The translations under genes and the position numbers were made by a program. Shown here piece after piece: positions 5,031 through 5,079 of a DNA stretch of 5,079 bases. The stretch is taken from positions 1 to 5,079 of the forward strand of contig USEK01000111.1 of NCBI GenBank assembly GCA_900553705.1. Direction: 5' to 3'. The DNA comes from an uncultured Collinsella sp. (lineage in GTDB: Bacteria; Actinomycetota; Coriobacteriia; Coriobacteriales; Coriobacteriaceae). The first letter of the stretch is position 1. The number at the start of each line of letters is the position of its first letter. The notes under the pieces are model-generated. The model ran no database searches. It was not told where the DNA came from and worked only from the letters and a program-made list of their open reading frames with translations.

Positions 5031-5079
5031 CTGTCTCTTATACACATCTCCGAGCCCACGAGACGTAGAGGAATCTCGT
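5031..5079 (+). other. Illumina Nextera adapter read-through (sequencing artefact)
   Basis: Bases 5031-5049 are the 19-bp Tn5 mosaic end CTGTCTCTTATACACATCT, 5050-5064 the Nextera read-2 adapter CCGAGCCCACGAGAC, 5065-5072 an 8-base i7 index (GTAGAGGA, which I recall as N712), and 5073-5079 the beginning of the P7 flow-cell sequence (ATCTCGT). None of this belongs to the organism. It cuts leuS after codon 344. Confidence 0.99.

Noticed and set aside
5031..5049. Tn5 mosaic end as evidence of a natural transposon
   Set aside because: It is continuous with the Nextera adapter, an i7 index and the P7 sequence, so it comes from library preparation.
4444..5068. Alternative reading frames over leuS (4444-4989 and 4595-5068)
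   Set aside because: Both are Arg/Ser/Pro-rich out-of-frame shadows of leuS, and the second ends in adapter-derived residues (VSYTHLRAHET).
1..5079. CRISPR array, tRNA or rRNA genes, transposase or phage genes
   Set aside because: No regularly spaced direct repeats, no tRNA cloverleaf or rRNA signature and no mobile-element protein was seen on either strand.

Overview
This is a GC-rich bacterial fragment. It carries a T. foetus-type IMP dehydrogenase, a leucyl-tRNA synthetase with C-ending codons and a GH32 sucrose-utilisation enzyme. Together these suggest a gut actinobacterium of the Coriobacteriia, possibly Collinsella-like. That assignment is an inference from protein resemblance recalled from memory, not from a database search. 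The last 49 bases are an Illumina Nextera adapter, so the window is very probably a whole contig that ends at its right edge inside leuS. It also opens inside a gene at the left edge.

Layout. Bases 1-489 are the C-terminal end of a GH32 beta-fructosidase (sucrose-6-phosphate hydrolase type). A strong intrinsic terminator (528-568) follows. Only 16 bases later comes a 334-residue protein (585-1589) with the fold of the cystathionine gamma-synthase family but without the PLP-binding lysine and several other cofactor contacts. Its tail overlaps by 11 bp the end of a convergent gene (1579-1923, minus strand) for a small ModE/LysR-like winged-helix protein with no effector domain. A divergent control region (1924-2116) contains candidate promoters for both directions and a palindrome-rich leader ahead of guaB (2117-3628).

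Between guaB and leuS lie about 370 non-coding bases with three separate inverted repeats: a 94-bp imperfect hairpin just after guaB (3634-3727), a 12-bp stem that may be the guaB terminator (3788-3822), and a hairpin with 29-bp perfect arms (3857-3975). The last of these starts just downstream of a good extended -10 element and ends just before the leuS ribosome binding site. The leuS leader RNA would therefore be almost entirely one long stem-loop. leuS starts at 3999 and is genuine up to 5030; 5031-5079 is adapter.

The genes do not form one pathway. guaB (guanine nucleotide synthesis) and leuS (tRNA charging) are core, probably highly expressed genes, each with its own leader. The GH32 gene is the end of a sugar-utilisation unit. 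The PLP-fold protein and the winged-helix protein are accessory genes of unknown role. I see no complete new multi-gene system here. The observations most worth following are the giant leuS leader hairpin, the apparently cofactor-less PLP-fold protein, and the close match between this IMPDH and the protozoan T. foetus enzyme.
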